A stretch of 64,000 bases of DNA from Streptomyces phaeolivaceus (GCF_009184865.1 NZ_CP045096.1:6510001-6574000), one strand, 5' to 3'; positions 43,229 to 52,641 are shown, counted from the first letter of the stretch. Notes: generated from the letters alone by a model not told the origin. A program made the numbers and translations.

Positions 43229-43481
43229 CGCGCTCCTGGGGCTACAAGATCACGCAGAGTGAGTCGAGCCTAGGCGGGCCGTCCGTCGTCGTAGCGGAGG
43301 AGCGCAATAGTCGTACCGGTGTGGTTCATCTCTCGGCGGGCCGCCGGGAGGACCGGTAACGATGGTGCCCCCGAGACGCGTGGGACCTCGGAAAACAGGT
43401 CGGACCAGGGCCTCGGGAGGCCCGCCGAATGATCCCCGCTCGACTCGTGGACGGCCCATGGATGCGGGCCGGGAAACGGAT

Positions 43482-43511
43482 TTGGGCGATCGGCGGTGAG
43501 GCGTGTAATGT
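43482..43511 (+). promoter_or_regulatory. Candidate promoter of tRNA-Thr/tRNA-Met
   Basis: TTGGGC at 43482-43487 and TAATGT at 43506-43511, 18 bases apart and 11 bases before tRNA-Thr. The remaining part of the 294-base region from 43229 shows no gene. Confidence 0.45.
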
Positions 43512-43522
43512 CTTCATCGCTC

Positions 43523-43595
43523 GCCCCAATAGCTCAGTCGGCAGAGCGTCTCCATGGTAAGGAGAAGGTCTACGGTTCGATTCCGTATTGGGGCT
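43523..43595 (+). tRNA. tRNA-Thr (GGT)
   Basis: 73 bases. Acceptor GCCCCAA pairs with TTGGGGC; the anticodon stem TCTCC/GGAGA holds loop ATGGTAA with anticodon GGT; the T arm is TACGG-TTCGATT-CCGTA. No encoded CCA. Confidence 0.96.
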
Positions 43596-43641
43596 CTGGT
43601 GTGAATGGTTCCCGTCGCGAGGCGGGATCCGATCGCATCAC

Positions 43642-43714
43642 AGCGGTGTAGCTCAGTCGGTAGAGCAAGCGGCTCATAATCGCTGTGTCACCGGTTCAAG
43701 TCCGGTCACCGCTA
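43642..43714 (+). tRNA. tRNA-Met (CAT)
   Basis: 73 bases. Acceptor AGCGGTG pairs with CACCGCT; anticodon loop CTCATAA gives CAT. The first pair A-T and lack of the GGG/CCC anticodon-stem pairs of initiator tRNA indicate an elongator Met tRNA. It is followed by rpmG. Confidence 0.93.
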
Positions 43715-43805
43715 CTGACAGTAGCCGATTGCGGGGTCGGTCCTTCGATCGGCTACTCTTCTATGCGTTCAACCCTGTCCCATCCGTTCGTCAAGGAGCA
43801 CTCAC

Positions 43806-43970
43806 GTGGCTGCCACCGACGTCCGCCCGAAGATCACGCTGGCCTGCGTGGAGTGCAAGGAGCGGAACTACATCACCAAGAAGAACCGGCGTAACAACCC
43901 GGACCGACTGGAGATGAAGAAGCACTGCCCGCGTTGCAACGCGCACACCGCGCACCGCGAAACGCGATAA
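43806..43970 (+). CDS. rpmG: 50S ribosomal protein L33
   Basis: A 54-residue zinc-ribbon type L33. It starts GTG ([17 protein letters not shown]), has CVEC and CPRC as the zinc ligands, and [14 protein letters not shown] basic core ([18 protein letters not shown]). It is the Zn-binding C+ form, as opposed to the C- paralog many Streptomyces encode elsewhere under zinc control. The frame is short and begins with GTG, so it is easily missed. It follows tRNA-Met, as in the tRNA-Met-rpmG arrangement of other actinobacteria. Confidence 0.95.
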   Translation: MAATDVRPKITLACVECKERNYITKKNRRNNPDRLEMKKHCPRCNAHTAHRETR

Positions 43971-43984
43971 AACAGGCTCGTACA

Positions 43985-44018
43985 CGAGGCCGTCCCCGAG
44001 AGATCGGGGGCGGCCTCG
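43985..44018. terminator. Terminator behind rpmG
   Basis: GAGGCCGTCCCCGA and TCGGGGGCGGCCTC form a 14-bp stem (one G-T pair, one further C-G pair outside) with loop GAGA. Confidence 0.85.
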
Positions 44019-44067
44019 CGTCGTTACACCGACCAGTACCGGTCAGTAGAGCAGGAGGTAGCGAGCC

Positions 44068-44520
44068 ATGGCGCTCGACCAGTCCTTCGTGGGGCGTTCC
44101 TACCCGCCCACCGACCCCTACGAGGTCGGCCGGGAGAAGATCCGCGAGTTCGCGGAGGCCGTGGGGGACACCAACCCCGCCTACACCGACCCGGAGGCCG
44201 CCAAGGCGCTCGGGTACGCCGATGTGATCGCCCCGCCGACCTTCGTGTTCTCGATCACCTTCAAGGCGGCCGGCGAGGTCGTCCAGGACCCGCAGTTGGG
44301 CCTCGACTACAGCCGCGTCGTGCACGGCGACCAGAAGTTCGCCCACAAGCGCCCGGTCCGCGCCGGCGACCGGCTCACGGTCACCTCCACCATCGAGGCG
44401 ATCAAGTCCCTCGCGGGCAACGACATCCTGGACATCCGCGGCGACGTCCACGACGAGACCGGCGAGCACGTCGTGACCGCCTGGACCAAGCTCGTGGCCC
44501 GCGCGGCCGAGAAGGCCTGA
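44068..44520 (+). CDS. MaoC-like (R)-hydroxyacyl dehydratase subunit, HadA-like
   Basis: A 150-residue hot-dog-fold protein. GDTNPAYTDPEAAKALGYAD occupies the hydratase-motif region, but the catalytic His found in the partner gene is replaced (AYTD). This fits the non-catalytic, substrate-binding HadA/HadC subunits of mycobacteria, which pair with catalytic HadB. The gene lies 27 bases before the HadB-like gene. In Streptomyces, which makes no mycolic acid, the pair may act in general or specialised fatty acid metabolism (inference). Confidence 0.82.
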   Translation: MALDQSFVGRSYPPTDPYEVGREKIREFAEAVGDTNPAYTDPEAAKALGYADVIAPPTFVFSITFKAAGEVVQDPQLGLDYSRVVHGDQKFAHKRPVRAGDRLTVTSTIEAIKSLAGNDILDIRGDVHDETGEHVVTAWTKLVARAAEKA

Positions 44521-44547
44521 GGAGACATCAGTGCAGGTGAGGAACCG

Positions 44548-44976
44548 ATGACCGCGAAGATCTCCTACGACGACGTCGAGGTCGGCACCGAACTGCCCGC
44601 CCAGAGCTTCGGCGTGACCCGCGCCGACCTCGTCCGGTACGCGGGCGCCTCCGGCGACTTCAACCCGATCCACTGGAACGAGCGGTTCGCCAAGGAGGTC
44701 GGCCTCCCCGACGTCATCGCGCACGGCATGTTCACCATGGCCGAGGCGATCCGCGTCGTCACCGACTGGACCGGCGACCCGGGCGCGGTCGTCGAGTACG
44801 GCGTCCGCTTCACCAAGCCCGTCGTCGTCCCCGACGACGGGACGGGCGCCACCATCGAGGTCACCGCCAAGATCGGCGCCAAGCTCGACGACCACACCGT
44901 CCGCGTCGACCTCACGGCCATGAGCGCCGGCCAGAAGGTCCTGGGCATGTCCCGCGCGGTCGTACGCCTGGCCTGA
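44548..44976 (+). CDS. MaoC-like (R)-hydroxyacyl dehydratase, HadB-like catalytic subunit
   Basis: A 142-residue hot-dog-fold enzyme. YAGASGDFNPIHWNERFAKE carries the catalytic Asp and His of hydratase 2, followed by GLPDVIAHGMFTM. Together with the upstream subunit it should form a heterodimeric dehydratase acting on 3-hydroxyacyl thioesters. ATG at 44548 with GAGGAAC nearby. murB follows after 53 bases on the same strand, the same order as known near mycobacterial hadABC only in part. Confidence 0.85.
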   Translation: MTAKISYDDVEVGTELPAQSFGVTRADLVRYAGASGDFNPIHWNERFAKEVGLPDVIAHGMFTMAEAIRVVTDWTGDPGAVVEYGVRFTKPVVVPDDGTGATIEVTAKIGAKLDDHTVRVDLTAMSAGQKVLGMSRAVVRLA

Positions 44977-45029
44977 CGGCCCCGGTCCCCCGCCCCTCCA
45001 CGGCGCGGGGGTCTCGTACTCTTGAGCCC

Positions 45030-46085
45030 GTGCAGGAACTCCACGACGCCCCCCTCGCCCCGCTGACCACCTTCCGGCTGGGCGGGCCCGCGCGCCGGCT
45101 GATCACCGCGACCACCGACGACGAGGTGATCGCCGCCGTCCGCGAGGCCGACGACACCGGCACCCCGCTGCTGCTCATCGGCGGCGGGTCCAACCTCGTC
45201 ATCGGCGACCAGGGGTTCGCCGGCACCGCGCTGGTCGTCGCCACGAAGGGCTACACGCTCGACGGGACCCGGCTGGAACTGGCCGCCGGCGAGGTGTGGA
45301 CCGACGCCGTCGCCCGGACCGTCGAGGCCGGGCTCGCCGGAATCGAGTGCCTGGCCGGCATCCCCGGCTCCGCGGGCGCCACCCCGATCCAGAACGTGGG
45401 GGCGTACGGCCAGGAGGTCGCCTCCACCATCACCGAGGTCGTCGCCTACGACCGCCGCACCCGCGAGACGGTCACCGTCCCGAACGCCGAGTGCGCCTTC
45501 TCGTACCGCCACAGCCGCTTCAAGGACGAACCCGAGCGGTACGTCGTGCTGCGCGTCCGGTTCGAACTGGAGGACGCGGGCGGGCTGTCGGGGCCGGTCA
45601 AGTACGCCGAGACGGCCCGCACCCTCGGCGTCGGACCCGGCGACCGCGTCCCCCTCGCCGACGCCCGCGAGACCGTGCTGAAGCTGCGCGCCGGGAAGGG
45701 CATGGTCCTCGACGCCGAGGACCACGACACCTGGTCCGCCGGGTCGTTCTTCACCAACCCGATCCTCGACGACGAGGAGTTCGCCGCGTTCCACGCGCGC
45801 GTGCGGGAACGGCTCGGCGCCGACGTCACCCCGCCCGCGTACGCCGCCGGCGACGGCCACACCAAGACCTCCGCGGCCTGGCTGATCGACCGGGCCGGCT
45901 TCACCAAGGGATACGGCACCGGCCCGGCCCGGATCTCCACCAAGCACACCCTGGCCCTCACCAACCGGGGCGCGGCCACCACGGAAGACCTGCTCACCCT
46001 GGCCCGAGAGGTCGTGACCGGGGTCCGCGACGCCTTCGGCATCACCCTGGTCAACGAGCCGGTGACGGTCGGCGTCAGCCTCTAG
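45030..46085 (+). CDS. murB: UDP-N-acetylmuramate dehydrogenase
   Basis: FAD enzyme reducing UDP-GlcNAc-enolpyruvate to UDP-MurNAc in the cytoplasm for peptidoglycan, 351 aa. TTFRLGGPARRL and LLIGGGSNLVIGDQGF are the FAD-binding signatures, GIECLAGIPGSAGATPIQNV the second, and SAGSFFTNPIL contains the catalytic Ser. Start GTG 45030. Its stop TAG and the stop of the convergent adenosine deaminase share a CTAG tetramer. Confidence 0.94.
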   Translation: MQELHDAPLAPLTTFRLGGPARRLITATTDDEVIAAVREADDTGTPLLLIGGGSNLVIGDQGFAGTALVVATKGYTLDGTRLELAAGEVWTDAVARTVEAGLAGIECLAGIPGSAGATPIQNVGAYGQEVASTITEVVAYDRRTRETVTVPNAECAFSYRHSRFKDEPERYVVLRVRFELEDAGGLSGPVKYAETARTLGVGPGDRVPLADARETVLKLRAGKGMVLDAEDHDTWSAGSFFTNPILDDEEFAAFHARVRERLGADVTPPAYAAGDGHTKTSAAWLIDRAGFTKGYGTGPARISTKHTLALTNRGAATTEDLLTLAREVVTGVRDAFGITLVNEPVTVGVSL

Positions 46086-47122
46086 GCAGCGGGACCGGCC
46101 AGCCAGTCGTCCACCCCGGACAGCAGCTTCGCCCGTTCCTTCTCCGGGGCCGCCGACGCGCGGATCGACTGCCGGGCCAGCTCCGCCAGTTCGGGGTCCG
46201 TGAAGCCGTGGTGGTGGCGGGCGATCTCGTACTGGGCCGCGAGACGGGAGCCGAACAGCAGCGGGTCGTCCGCGCCGAGCGCCATCGGCACCCCGGCCTC
46301 GAACAGAGTGCGCAAGGGGACGTCCTGGGGCTTCTCGTAGACGCCGAGCGCCACGTTCGACGCCGGGCAGACCTCGCAGGTGATCCCCCGGTCCGCGAGC
46401 CGCTTCAGCAGCCGGGGGTCCTCCGCCGCCCGCACCCCGTGCCCGATCCGCGAGGCGTGCAGATCGTCCAGGCAGTCCCGCACCGACGACGGGCCGGTCA
46501 GCTCACCGCCGTGCGGCGCCGCCAGCAGGCCCCCCTCGCGCGCGATGGCGAAGGCCCGGTCGAAGTCCCGTGCCATGCCCCGGCGTTCGTCGTTGGAGAG
46601 CCCGAAACCCACCACGCCCCGGTCCGCGTACCGCACCGCCAGCCGGGCCAGCGTGCGCGCGTCCAGCGGATGCTTCATCCGGTTCGCGGCCACCAGCACC
46701 CGCATCCCCAGCCCGGTCTCCCGCGCGGTCGTGTCCACCGCGTCCAGGATGACCTCCAGCGCCGGGATCAGCCCACCCAGCCGGGGCGCGTACGACGTCG
46801 GGTCCACCTGGATCTCCAGCCAGCCCGAGCCGTCCCGTACGTCCTCCTCCGCGGCCTCCCGCACCAGCCGCTGGATGTCCTCGGGCCCTCTGACGCACGA
46901 GCGCGCCGCGTCGTACAGGCGCTGGAAGCGGAACCACCCCCGCTCGTCCGTCGCCCGCAGCCTCGGCGGTTCCCCGCCGGTCAGCGCCTCGGTGAGCGCC
47001 TCGGGCAGCCGCACCCCGTACTTGTCGGCCAGTTCCAGCACGGTCGTGGGCCGCATCGACCCGGTGAAGTGCAGATGCAGATGGGCCTTGGGCAGTTCAG
47101 AGAGATCACGTACACGCTCCAT
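46082..47122 (-). CDS. Adenosine deaminase family protein
   Basis: A 346-residue zinc hydrolase. PKAHLHLHFTGS (His14, His16) binds zinc, followed by AAPHGGELTG with the catalytic His-Glu, IGHGVRA and ALGADDPLLFG with the two Asp residues. This is the set of adenosine deaminases, producing inosine from adenosine. SNVALG in place of SN(V/I)xTG is an acceptable variant. ATG at 47122 chosen, since family proteins begin near PKAHLH. It is convergent with murB. Confidence 0.88.
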   Translation of the reverse strand: MERVRDLSELPKAHLHLHFTGSMRPTTVLELADKYGVRLPEALTEALTGGEPPRLRATDERGWFRFQRLYDAARSCVRGPEDIQRLVREAAEEDVRDGSGWLEIQVDPTSYAPRLGGLIPALEVILDAVDTTARETGLGMRVLVAANRMKHPLDARTLARLAVRYADRGVVGFGLSNDERRGMARDFDRAFAIAREGGLLAAPHGGELTGPSSVRDCLDDLHASRIGHGVRAAEDPRLLKRLADRGITCEVCPASNVALGVYEKPQDVPLRTLFEAGVPMALGADDPLLFGSRLAAQYEIARHHHGFTDPELAELARQSIRASAAPEKERAKLLSGVDDWLAGPAA

Positions 47123-47196
47123 CGCCCGATCCTGCCGCACGTCCACGCCGTACTGGTAGCGGAATCCTCGAACGTGGTCTTGCTCGCACACATGAA

Positions 47197-47230
47197 AGGG
47201 ACCACATACGAATAGCTGTATGTGGTCCCT
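47197..47230. terminator. 13-bp hairpin behind aspC
   Basis: AGGGACCACATAC and GTATGTGGTCCCT enclose an 8-base loop. It lies 17 bases downstream of the aspC stop and upstream of the adenosine deaminase gene; it terminates aspC and would separate the two leftward genes. Confidence 0.8.
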
Positions 47231-47246
47231 AGGAAGCCTCAGGACC

Positions 47247-48473
47247 TCAGTCCGTGGCCTCCGCCAGCAGCTTCTGGATGCGGGAGACGCCCTCGACGAG
47301 ATCCTCGTCACCCAGGGCGTACGACAGACGCAGATAGCCGGGGGTGCCGAAGGCCTCGCCGGGGACGACCGCGACCTCGGCCTCCTCCAGGATCAGCGCG
47401 GCCAGCTCGACCGAGTCCTGCGGGCGCCTGCCGCAGATCTCCTTGCCGAGCAGCTCCTTGACCGACGGGTAGGCGTAGAACGCGCCCTCGGGCTCCGGGC
47501 AGAGGACGCCGTCGATCTCGTTGAGCATGCGCACGATCGTCTTGCGGCGGCGGTCGAAGGCCTCCTTCATCTTCTCCACGGCCGACAGATCGCCGGAGAC
47601 GGCGGCCAGCGCGGCCACCTGCGCCACGTTGGAGACGTTCGACGTGGCGTGCGACTGGAGGTTCGTCGCGGCCTTGACCACGTCCTTCGGGCCGATGACC
47701 CAGCCCACCCGCCAGCCCGTCATCGCGTACGTCTTCGCCACGCCGTTGACCACGATGGTCTTGTCGGCCAGCTCGGGGACGACCACGGGCAGCGAGTGGA
47801 ACTCGGCGTCGCCGTAGACCAGGTGCTCGTAGATCTCGTCGGTCAGGACCCACAGGCCCTTCTCGGCGGCCCAGCGGCCGATCTCCTCGACCTGCGCGCG
47901 CGTGTAGACCGCGCCCGTCGGGTTGGAGGGGGAGACGAAGAGCAGCACCTTGGTGTTCTCGGTGCGGGCCGCCTCCAACTGCTCGACGGAGACGCGGTAG
48001 CCGGTGGTCTCGTCGGCGACGACCTCGACCGGGACACCGCCGGCGAGACGGATCGACTCCGGGTACGTCGTCCAGTACGGGGCCGGGACGATCACCTCGT
48101 CGCCCGGGTCGAGGATCGCGGCGAAGGCCTCGTAGATGGCCTGCTTGCCGCCGTTGGTCACCAGGACCTGGGACGCCTCGACCTCGTAGCCGGAGTCGCG
48201 CAGGGTCTTCGCGGCGATCGCGGCCTTCAGCTCGGGCAGACCGCCGGCGGGCGTGTAGCGGTGGTACTTCGGGTTCTTGCAGGCTTCGACGGCGGCCTCG
48301 ACGATGTAGTCGGGGGTCGGGAAGTCGGGCTCGCCGGCGCCGAAGCCGATCACCGGACGCCCGGCGGCCTTGAGGGCCTTGGCCTTGGCGTCCACGGCGA
48401 GGGTGGCGGACTCGGAGATCGCGCCGATGCGCGCGGAGACCCGGCGCTCGGTGGGAGGGGTTGCAGCGCTCAT
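47247..48473 (-). CDS. aspC: Aspartate aminotransferase (pyridoxal phosphate)
   Basis: A 408-residue class I aminotransferase exchanging amino groups between aspartate and 2-oxoglutarate. Lys247 in [16 protein letters not shown] is the PLP lysine. [14 protein letters not shown] and [11 protein letters not shown] bind the cofactor, and YLRLSYA near the end contains the Arg for the substrate carboxylate. ATG at 48473 ([17 protein letters not shown]) preferred. The position before tRNA-Trp-secE is conserved in Streptomyces. Confidence 0.92.
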   Translation of the reverse strand: MSAATPPTERRVSARIGAISESATLAVDAKAKALKAAGRPVIGFGAGEPDFPTPDYIVEAAVEACKNPKYHRYTPAGGLPELKAAIAAKTLRDSGYEVEASQVLVTNGGKQAIYEAFAAILDPGDEVIVPAPYWTTYPESIRLAGGVPVEVVADETTGYRVSVEQLEAARTENTKVLLFVSPSNPTGAVYTRAQVEEIGRWAAEKGLWVLTDEIYEHLVYGDAEFHSLPVVVPELADKTIVVNGVAKTYAMTGWRVGWVIGPKDVVKAATNLQSHATSNVSNVAQVAALAAVSGDLSAVEKMKEAFDRRRKTIVRMLNEIDGVLCPEPEGAFYAYPSVKELLGKEICGRRPQDSVELAALILEEAEVAVVPGEAFGTPGYLRLSYALGDEDLVEGVSRIQKLLAEATD

Positions 48474-48609
48474 GGACCCCATCGTTTCAGACACGAAACG
48501 CGCCGGGCACGCGGGTTTCACAGACTGAACAGCGGCAGAACAACCGTTTGTGTCCGGGGCCGGAAACGGTCGATCTTCGACGGGCAACGCCCCTACGGAC
48601 GCTTTCTGT

Positions 48610-48638
48610 TCGACGGCAGGGCTCGGACCACGTATGCT
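48610..48638 (+). promoter_or_regulatory. Promoter upstream of tRNA-Trp and secE
   Basis: TCGACG at 48610-48615 and TATGCT at 48633-48638 with a 17-base spacer, a good match. It is about 88 bases before tRNA-Trp, with no terminator up to secE. Confidence 0.5.
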
Positions 48639-48725
48639 CTCTCCTCGTTGGCCTTCACCGGCCGCCCCCGTCAGGTGCACACCGAGCACCCGGTCGGATG
48701 CGGTACGTTGGGGGAGAACCGCAAA

Positions 48726-48798
48726 GGGTCGTAGCTCAATTGGTAGAGCACTGGTCTCCAAAACCAGCGGTTGGGGGTTCAAGTCCCTCCGGCCCTGC
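48726..48798 (+). tRNA. tRNA-Trp (CCA)
   Basis: 73 bases. Acceptor AGGGTCG pairs with CGGCCCT; anticodon stem CTGGT/ACCAG with loop CTCCAAA and anticodon CCA. It directly precedes secE, the usual bacterial linkage. Confidence 0.96.
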
Positions 48799-48912
48799 TA
48801 CACACTCCTCACGCCAGGATGTGTGCGCATGTACGTACAGCAATGTTCCGCCGTGCGGCTCAGACCGGGCGCGGCACGGCCACGACCCGGATCCGGAATC
48901 AGGTGAGGATGA

Positions 48913-49206
48913 ATGACGGACGCCGTGGGCTCCATCGACACGCCTGATGCCCAGGACGAGGTGCCCGAGGACAAGGATGGCAAGAAGACCCGCAAGGGCG
49001 GTAAGCGTGCCAAGAAGGGCCCGCTGAAGCGTCTCGCGCTCTTCTACCGCCAGATCGTCGCGGAGCTGCGGAAGGTCGTCTGGCCCACCCGCTCCCAGCT
49101 GACGACCTACACCTCGGTGGTCATCGTCTTCGTCGTCATCATGATCGGCCTCGTCACTGTGATTGACTTCGGCCTCGACAAGGCCGCCAAGTACGTATTC
49201 GGCTGA
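48913..49206 (+). CDS. secE: Preprotein translocase subunit SecE
   Basis: A 97-residue tail-anchored subunit of the SecYEG channel. After an acidic then Lys-rich N-terminus comes the conserved amphipathic FYRQIVAELRKVVWPTRSQL and the single membrane helix YTSVVIVFVVIMIGLVTVID. ATG 48913 follows GAGGAT. nusG follows after a short hairpin. Confidence 0.95.
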   Translation: MTDAVGSIDTPDAQDEVPEDKDGKKTRKGGKRAKKGPLKRLALFYRQIVAELRKVVWPTRSQLTTYTSVVIVFVVIMIGLVTVIDFGLDKAAKYVFG

Positions 49207-49216
49207 GCCGAAAGCG

Positions 49217-49243
49217 AAGGGCGCCGTAACCTGGCGCCCCTTT
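49217..49243. terminator. Hairpin between secE and nusG
   Basis: GGGCGCC and GGCGCCC with a 7-base loop, preceded by AA and followed by CTTT. It may partly terminate or process the secE-nusG transcript. Confidence 0.65.
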
Positions 49244-49283
49244 CGCGTGTTCCACCCCCATGCATCCAGGAAGAAGCAGCCAA

Positions 49284-50144
49284 GTGTCTGACCCGAACCT
49301 GAACGACGCCGTCGAGCCACGCGGTGAAGGTGCCGAGTCCGTGGATGATGAGCTCGACATCGTCGAGGGAGCGGACGAGGTCGACGAGTTCGAGGCTGCC
49401 GACGCCGAGGCGGGGGAGCCGGCCGAGGAAGAGGCCGTGCACGTCGAGGACGACGAGGACGAGGACACCGACGGCTCCGACGACGAGGAAGTCTCCGAGG
49501 AGGCCGTCGAAGAGGAGCCCGAGCCGGTCGACCCCGTCGAGGCCCTGCGCGAGGAACTGCGGACCCTGCCCGGCGAGTGGTACGTCATCCACACCTACGC
49601 CGGTTACGAGAACCGTGTGAAGACCAACCTCGAACAGCGTGCCGTCTCGCTGAACGTCGAGGACTTCATCTTCCAGGCCGAGGTGCCGCAGGAAGAGGTC
49701 GCGCAGATCAAGAACGGCGAGCGCAAGACGATCCGCCAGAACAAGCTTCCCGGGTACGTCCTGGTCCGCATGGACCTGACGAACGAGTCCTGGGGCGTCG
49801 TCCGCAACACCCCGGGTGTCACCGGCTTCGTGGGCAACGCCTACGACCCGTACCCGCTGACCCTGGACGAGATCGTCAAGATGCTCGCGCCGGAGGCCGA
49901 GGAGAAGGCGGCCCGTGAGGCGGCCGAGGCCGAGGGCAAGCCGGCGCCCGCCCGCAAGGTCGAGGTCCAGGTGCTGGACTTCGAGGTCGGCGACTCGGTC
50001 ACCGTCACGGACGGCCCGTTCGCCACGCTGCAGGCGACGATCAACGAGATCAACGCGGACTCGAAGAAGGTCAAGGGTCTTGTCGAGATCTTCGGCCGCG
50101 AGACCCCGGTCGAGCTGTCGTTCGACCAGATCCAGAAGAACTGA
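49284..50144 (+). CDS. nusG: Transcription termination/antitermination protein NusG
   Basis: A 286-residue NusG. The first 90 residues form a very acidic extension ([16 protein letters not shown]) typical of Streptomyces NusG. The NGN domain begins [20 protein letters not shown] (about 99) and the KOW domain is [23 protein letters not shown] 49284 chosen; an in-frame ATG at 49260 is possible. It binds RNA polymerase and couples transcription to translation and Rho. NusG is also a component of rRNA antitermination complexes, relevant to the leader at 37135. Confidence 0.93.
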   Translation: MSDPNLNDAVEPRGEGAESVDDELDIVEGADEVDEFEAADAEAGEPAEEEAVHVEDDEDEDTDGSDDEEVSEEAVEEEPEPVDPVEALREELRTLPGEWYVIHTYAGYENRVKTNLEQRAVSLNVEDFIFQAEVPQEEVAQIKNGERKTIRQNKLPGYVLVRMDLTNESWGVVRNTPGVTGFVGNAYDPYPLTLDEIVKMLAPEAEEKAAREAAEAEGKPAPARKVEVQVLDFEVGDSVTVTDGPFATLQATINEINADSKKVKGLVEIFGRETPVELSFDQIQKN

Positions 50145-50181
50145 GCTCTGCCGAGTCAGTTCCTCGGACCACGCTTCCGAC

Positions 50182-50226
50182 CAGGTCAGGCGAGCTCTCC
50201 GCAGCTTGTCTGACCTGCTCGGTTTT
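50182..50226 (+). terminator. Terminator between nusG and rplK
   Basis: AGGTCAGGCGAGCT and AGCTTGTCTGACCT pair over 14 positions (two G-T pairs) around a 6-base loop, followed by GCTCGG and five Ts. Confidence 0.85.
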
Positions 50227-50323
50227 TAGCCGCGCATCTATACCCGCTATCGTTGTGCGGTATGCCTTCATCTGGCCGCGAACCGGATGAGGGCGCACTC
50301 GAATCGAAAGGACCCGGAGAGTA

Positions 50324-50758
50324 ATGCCTCCCAAGAAGAAGAAGGTCACGGGGCTCATCAAGCTCCAGATCCAGGCCGGCGCGGCCAACCCGGCTCCGCC
50401 GGTCGGCCCCGCGCTCGGTCAGCACGGCGTCAACATCATGGAGTTCTGCAAGGCCTACAACGCCGCGACCGAGTCGCAGCGCGGTTGGGTCATCCCGGTG
50501 GAGATCACGGTCTACGAGGACCGCTCCTTCACCTTCGTCACCAAGACGCCCCCGGCCGCCAAGATGATCCTCAAGGCCGCGGGTATCGAGAAGGGCTCCG
50601 GCGAGCCGCACAAGACCAAGGTCGCCAAGATCACCGAGGCGCAGGTCCGCGAGATCGCCACGACGAAGATGCCTGACCTCAACGCCAACGACCTGGACGC
50701 CGCCGCGAAGATCATCGCCGGTACCGCGCGTTCCATGGGCGTCACGGTCGAGGGCTGA
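50324..50758 (+). CDS. rplK: 50S ribosomal protein L11
   Basis: A 144-residue L11. [20 protein letters not shown] and the loop [20 protein letters not shown] are the N-terminal domain with its flexible proline loop; the C-terminal RNA-binding domain ends [10 protein letters not shown]. It binds 23S rRNA in the GTPase centre, the thiostrepton site, and is needed for RelA activation. ATG 50324 after GGAGAGTA. Confidence 0.97.
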   Translation: MPPKKKKVTGLIKLQIQAGAANPAPPVGPALGQHGVNIMEFCKAYNAATESQRGWVIPVEITVYEDRSFTFVTKTPPAAKMILKAAGIEKGSGEPHKTKVAKITEAQVREIATTKMPDLNANDLDAAAKIIAGTARSMGVTVEG

Positions 50759-50869
50759 ACCCCACCTTCGTAGCAGTCATGTCGGCTGGTAGGGACACTC
50801 AGCCGACAACGTGGTAGGGCCTGCTCGGCCCGTACACCACGACTCCTTTCAGAACACACAGGAGCAGTT

Positions 50870-51595
50870 GTGAGCAAGCGCAGCAAGGCTCTCCGCGCTG
50901 CGGACGCCAAGGTCGACCGGGACAAGCTCTACGCCCCGCTCGAGGCCGTCCGTCTCGCCAAGGAGACCTCCACGTCCAAGTTCGACGGCACCGTCGAGGT
51001 CGCCTTCCGTCTGGGTGTCGACCCGCGCAAGGCCGACCAGATGGTCCGTGGCACCGTGAACCTCCCGCACGGCACCGGTAAGACCGCCCGGGTCCTGGTC
51101 TTCGCGACCGGTGACCGTGCCGAGGCCGCGACCGCCGCCGGCGCCGACATCGTCGGCTCCGACGAACTGATCGACGAGGTGGCGAAGGGCCGTCTGGACT
51201 TCGACGCCGTCGTCGCCACCCCGGACCTCATGGGCAAGGTCGGCCGCCTCGGCCGCGTGCTCGGTCCCCGTGGTCTCATGCCGAACCCCAAGACCGGCAC
51301 CGTGACCCCGGACGTCGTGAAGGCCGTCAACGACATCAAGGGCGGCAAGATCGAGTTCCGCGTCGACAAGCACTCGAACCTGCACTTCATCATCGGCAAG
51401 ACGTCGTTCGACGACACCAAGCTGGTGGAGAACTACGCCGCGGCGCTGGAGGAGATCCTCCGTCTGAAGCCGTCGGCCGCCAAGGGTCGCTACATCAAGA
51501 AGGCCGCGCTCAGCACCACGATCGGCCCCGGCATTCCGATCGACTCGAACCGCACCCGCAACCTCCTCGTGGAGGAGGACCCGGCCGCCGTCTGA
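50870..51595 (+). CDS. rplA: 50S ribosomal protein L1
   Basis: A 241-residue L1 of the mobile stalk near the E site. [18 protein letters not shown] and [20 protein letters not shown] are family signatures. In many bacteria L1 represses its own operon. GTG 50870 with ACAGGAGCAG upstream. It follows rplK by 111 bases. Confidence 0.97.
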   Translation: MSKRSKALRAADAKVDRDKLYAPLEAVRLAKETSTSKFDGTVEVAFRLGVDPRKADQMVRGTVNLPHGTGKTARVLVFATGDRAEAATAAGADIVGSDELIDEVAKGRLDFDAVVATPDLMGKVGRLGRVLGPRGLMPNPKTGTVTPDVVKAVNDIKGGKIEFRVDKHSNLHFIIGKTSFDDTKLVENYAAALEEILRLKPSAAKGRYIKKAALSTTIGPGIPIDSNRTRNLLVEEDPAAV

Positions 51596-51641
51596 GCCTG
51601 ACGCTCACCGGCAGCCGCGTCGCGGACGCACAGCCCGAGGA

Positions 51642-51673
51642 CGAGCCCCGCACCTTCCGAGGTGCGGGGCTCG
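51642..51673. terminator. Terminator behind rplA
   Basis: GAGCCCCGCACCT and AGGTGCGGGGCTC with loop TCCG; one more C-G pair outside. 46 bases behind the rplA stop, ending in CCCCTTT. Confidence 0.88.
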
Positions 51674-51778
51674 CCCCTTTCCGCCATGGGGCGTTTCGGC
51701 ATACGGGTGTGCATACGCCCACGAGTGTGCTGCTCTGGTGTGCGGGGGCACGGCAGGCTCCCCGGGGGGTGGGCACGG

Positions 51779-52597
51779 ATGACCAGCACGCGCGGGCGCC
51801 GCCGTACGGTCCTGTCGTTCGCGATGGCGGTCGCGCTGACGGGCGTGGCGGGCTGTGGGCCCTCGGACTCCGGTGCGGGCGACGGCGACCCGCTCGCGGC
51901 GCTCAGGCTCGCGGACAGGGCCACCGGGGACGCCGACTCGTCGAGGATCGAGTCCACGGCCGACCTGGGCGACCTGATGTCCATGACGGCGGACGGCGAG
52001 ATCGACTGGGCCGACGGTCTGCACGGCACCATGACCCTCACCTACACCGGAGGCCAGGCCGCCGACCGGATGAGCCGCCTCGGCATCACCGCGACCGAGG
52101 CCCGCTATCTGCCCGACGCCTACTACGCGGACATGGGCGAGGTGTTCGCCGGGCAGTACGGCGGCAAGCGGTGGATCAGATACGCCTACGGGGACATGGA
52201 CGAGATGATCGGCGGGGCCCCCGGCGTCTATGTGCGGGACCACTTCGCGAGCGTCACGCCCAACCAGTCCGTACGGCTGCTGCTGGCCTCCGGCGATGTC
52301 GAGCGGGTCGGCGAGGAGGACGTACGGGGGGAGCGGACCACGCACTACGCGGGCACGGTGCGGGCCGAGTCGGCCGAGCAGCTGAAGGCGGCCGGGATCA
52401 CCACCGCGGACATCGACCTGTGGATCGATGACGACCATCTGCTGGTCAAGAAGGTGGAGAAGGCCGACACCGCGAACGGCACGGTGCGCTCCACGGTCCA
52501 CTACAGCGACTACGGCGTCGACGTCTCCACCGAGGAGCCGCCGGCCGCCGAGACCGTCGACCACAAGGACCTGCTGAGCTATCTGCCGACGAGCTGA
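51779..52597 (+). CDS. Secreted lipoprotein between rplA and rplJ
   Basis: A 272-residue lipoprotein. RGRRRTVLSFAMAVALTGVA is followed by the lipobox Cys (VAGC at residues 24-27). The mature part has repeated beta strands (SRIESTADLGDLMSMTADGE, TTHYAGTVRAESAEQLKAAG, VRSTVHYSDYGVDVSTEEPP) as in LppX/LprG- or LolA-like proteins, comparable with the lipoprotein at 40749. ATG 51779 chosen over longer frames that lack a signal peptide. It interrupts the usual rplKA-rplJL order, as known from Streptomyces. Function unknown. Confidence 0.8.
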   Translation: MTSTRGRRRTVLSFAMAVALTGVAGCGPSDSGAGDGDPLAALRLADRATGDADSSRIESTADLGDLMSMTADGEIDWADGLHGTMTLTYTGGQAADRMSRLGITATEARYLPDAYYADMGEVFAGQYGGKRWIRYAYGDMDEMIGGAPGVYVRDHFASVTPNQSVRLLLASGDVERVGEEDVRGERTTHYAGTVRAESAEQLKAAGITTADIDLWIDDDHLLVKKVEKADTANGTVRSTVHYSDYGVDVSTEEPPAAETVDHKDLLSYLPTS

Positions 52598-52641
52598 GAT
52601 CGCCGGACCGAGGCCGTCGGGCGGGGTCGCCGGGAGCGGAT

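Noticed and set aside
43326..43529. Small minus-strand frames upstream of tRNA-Thr (43250-43459 and 43326-43529)
   Set aside because: They run into the tRNA gene and its promoter, have no ribosome site and show no recognisable protein features.
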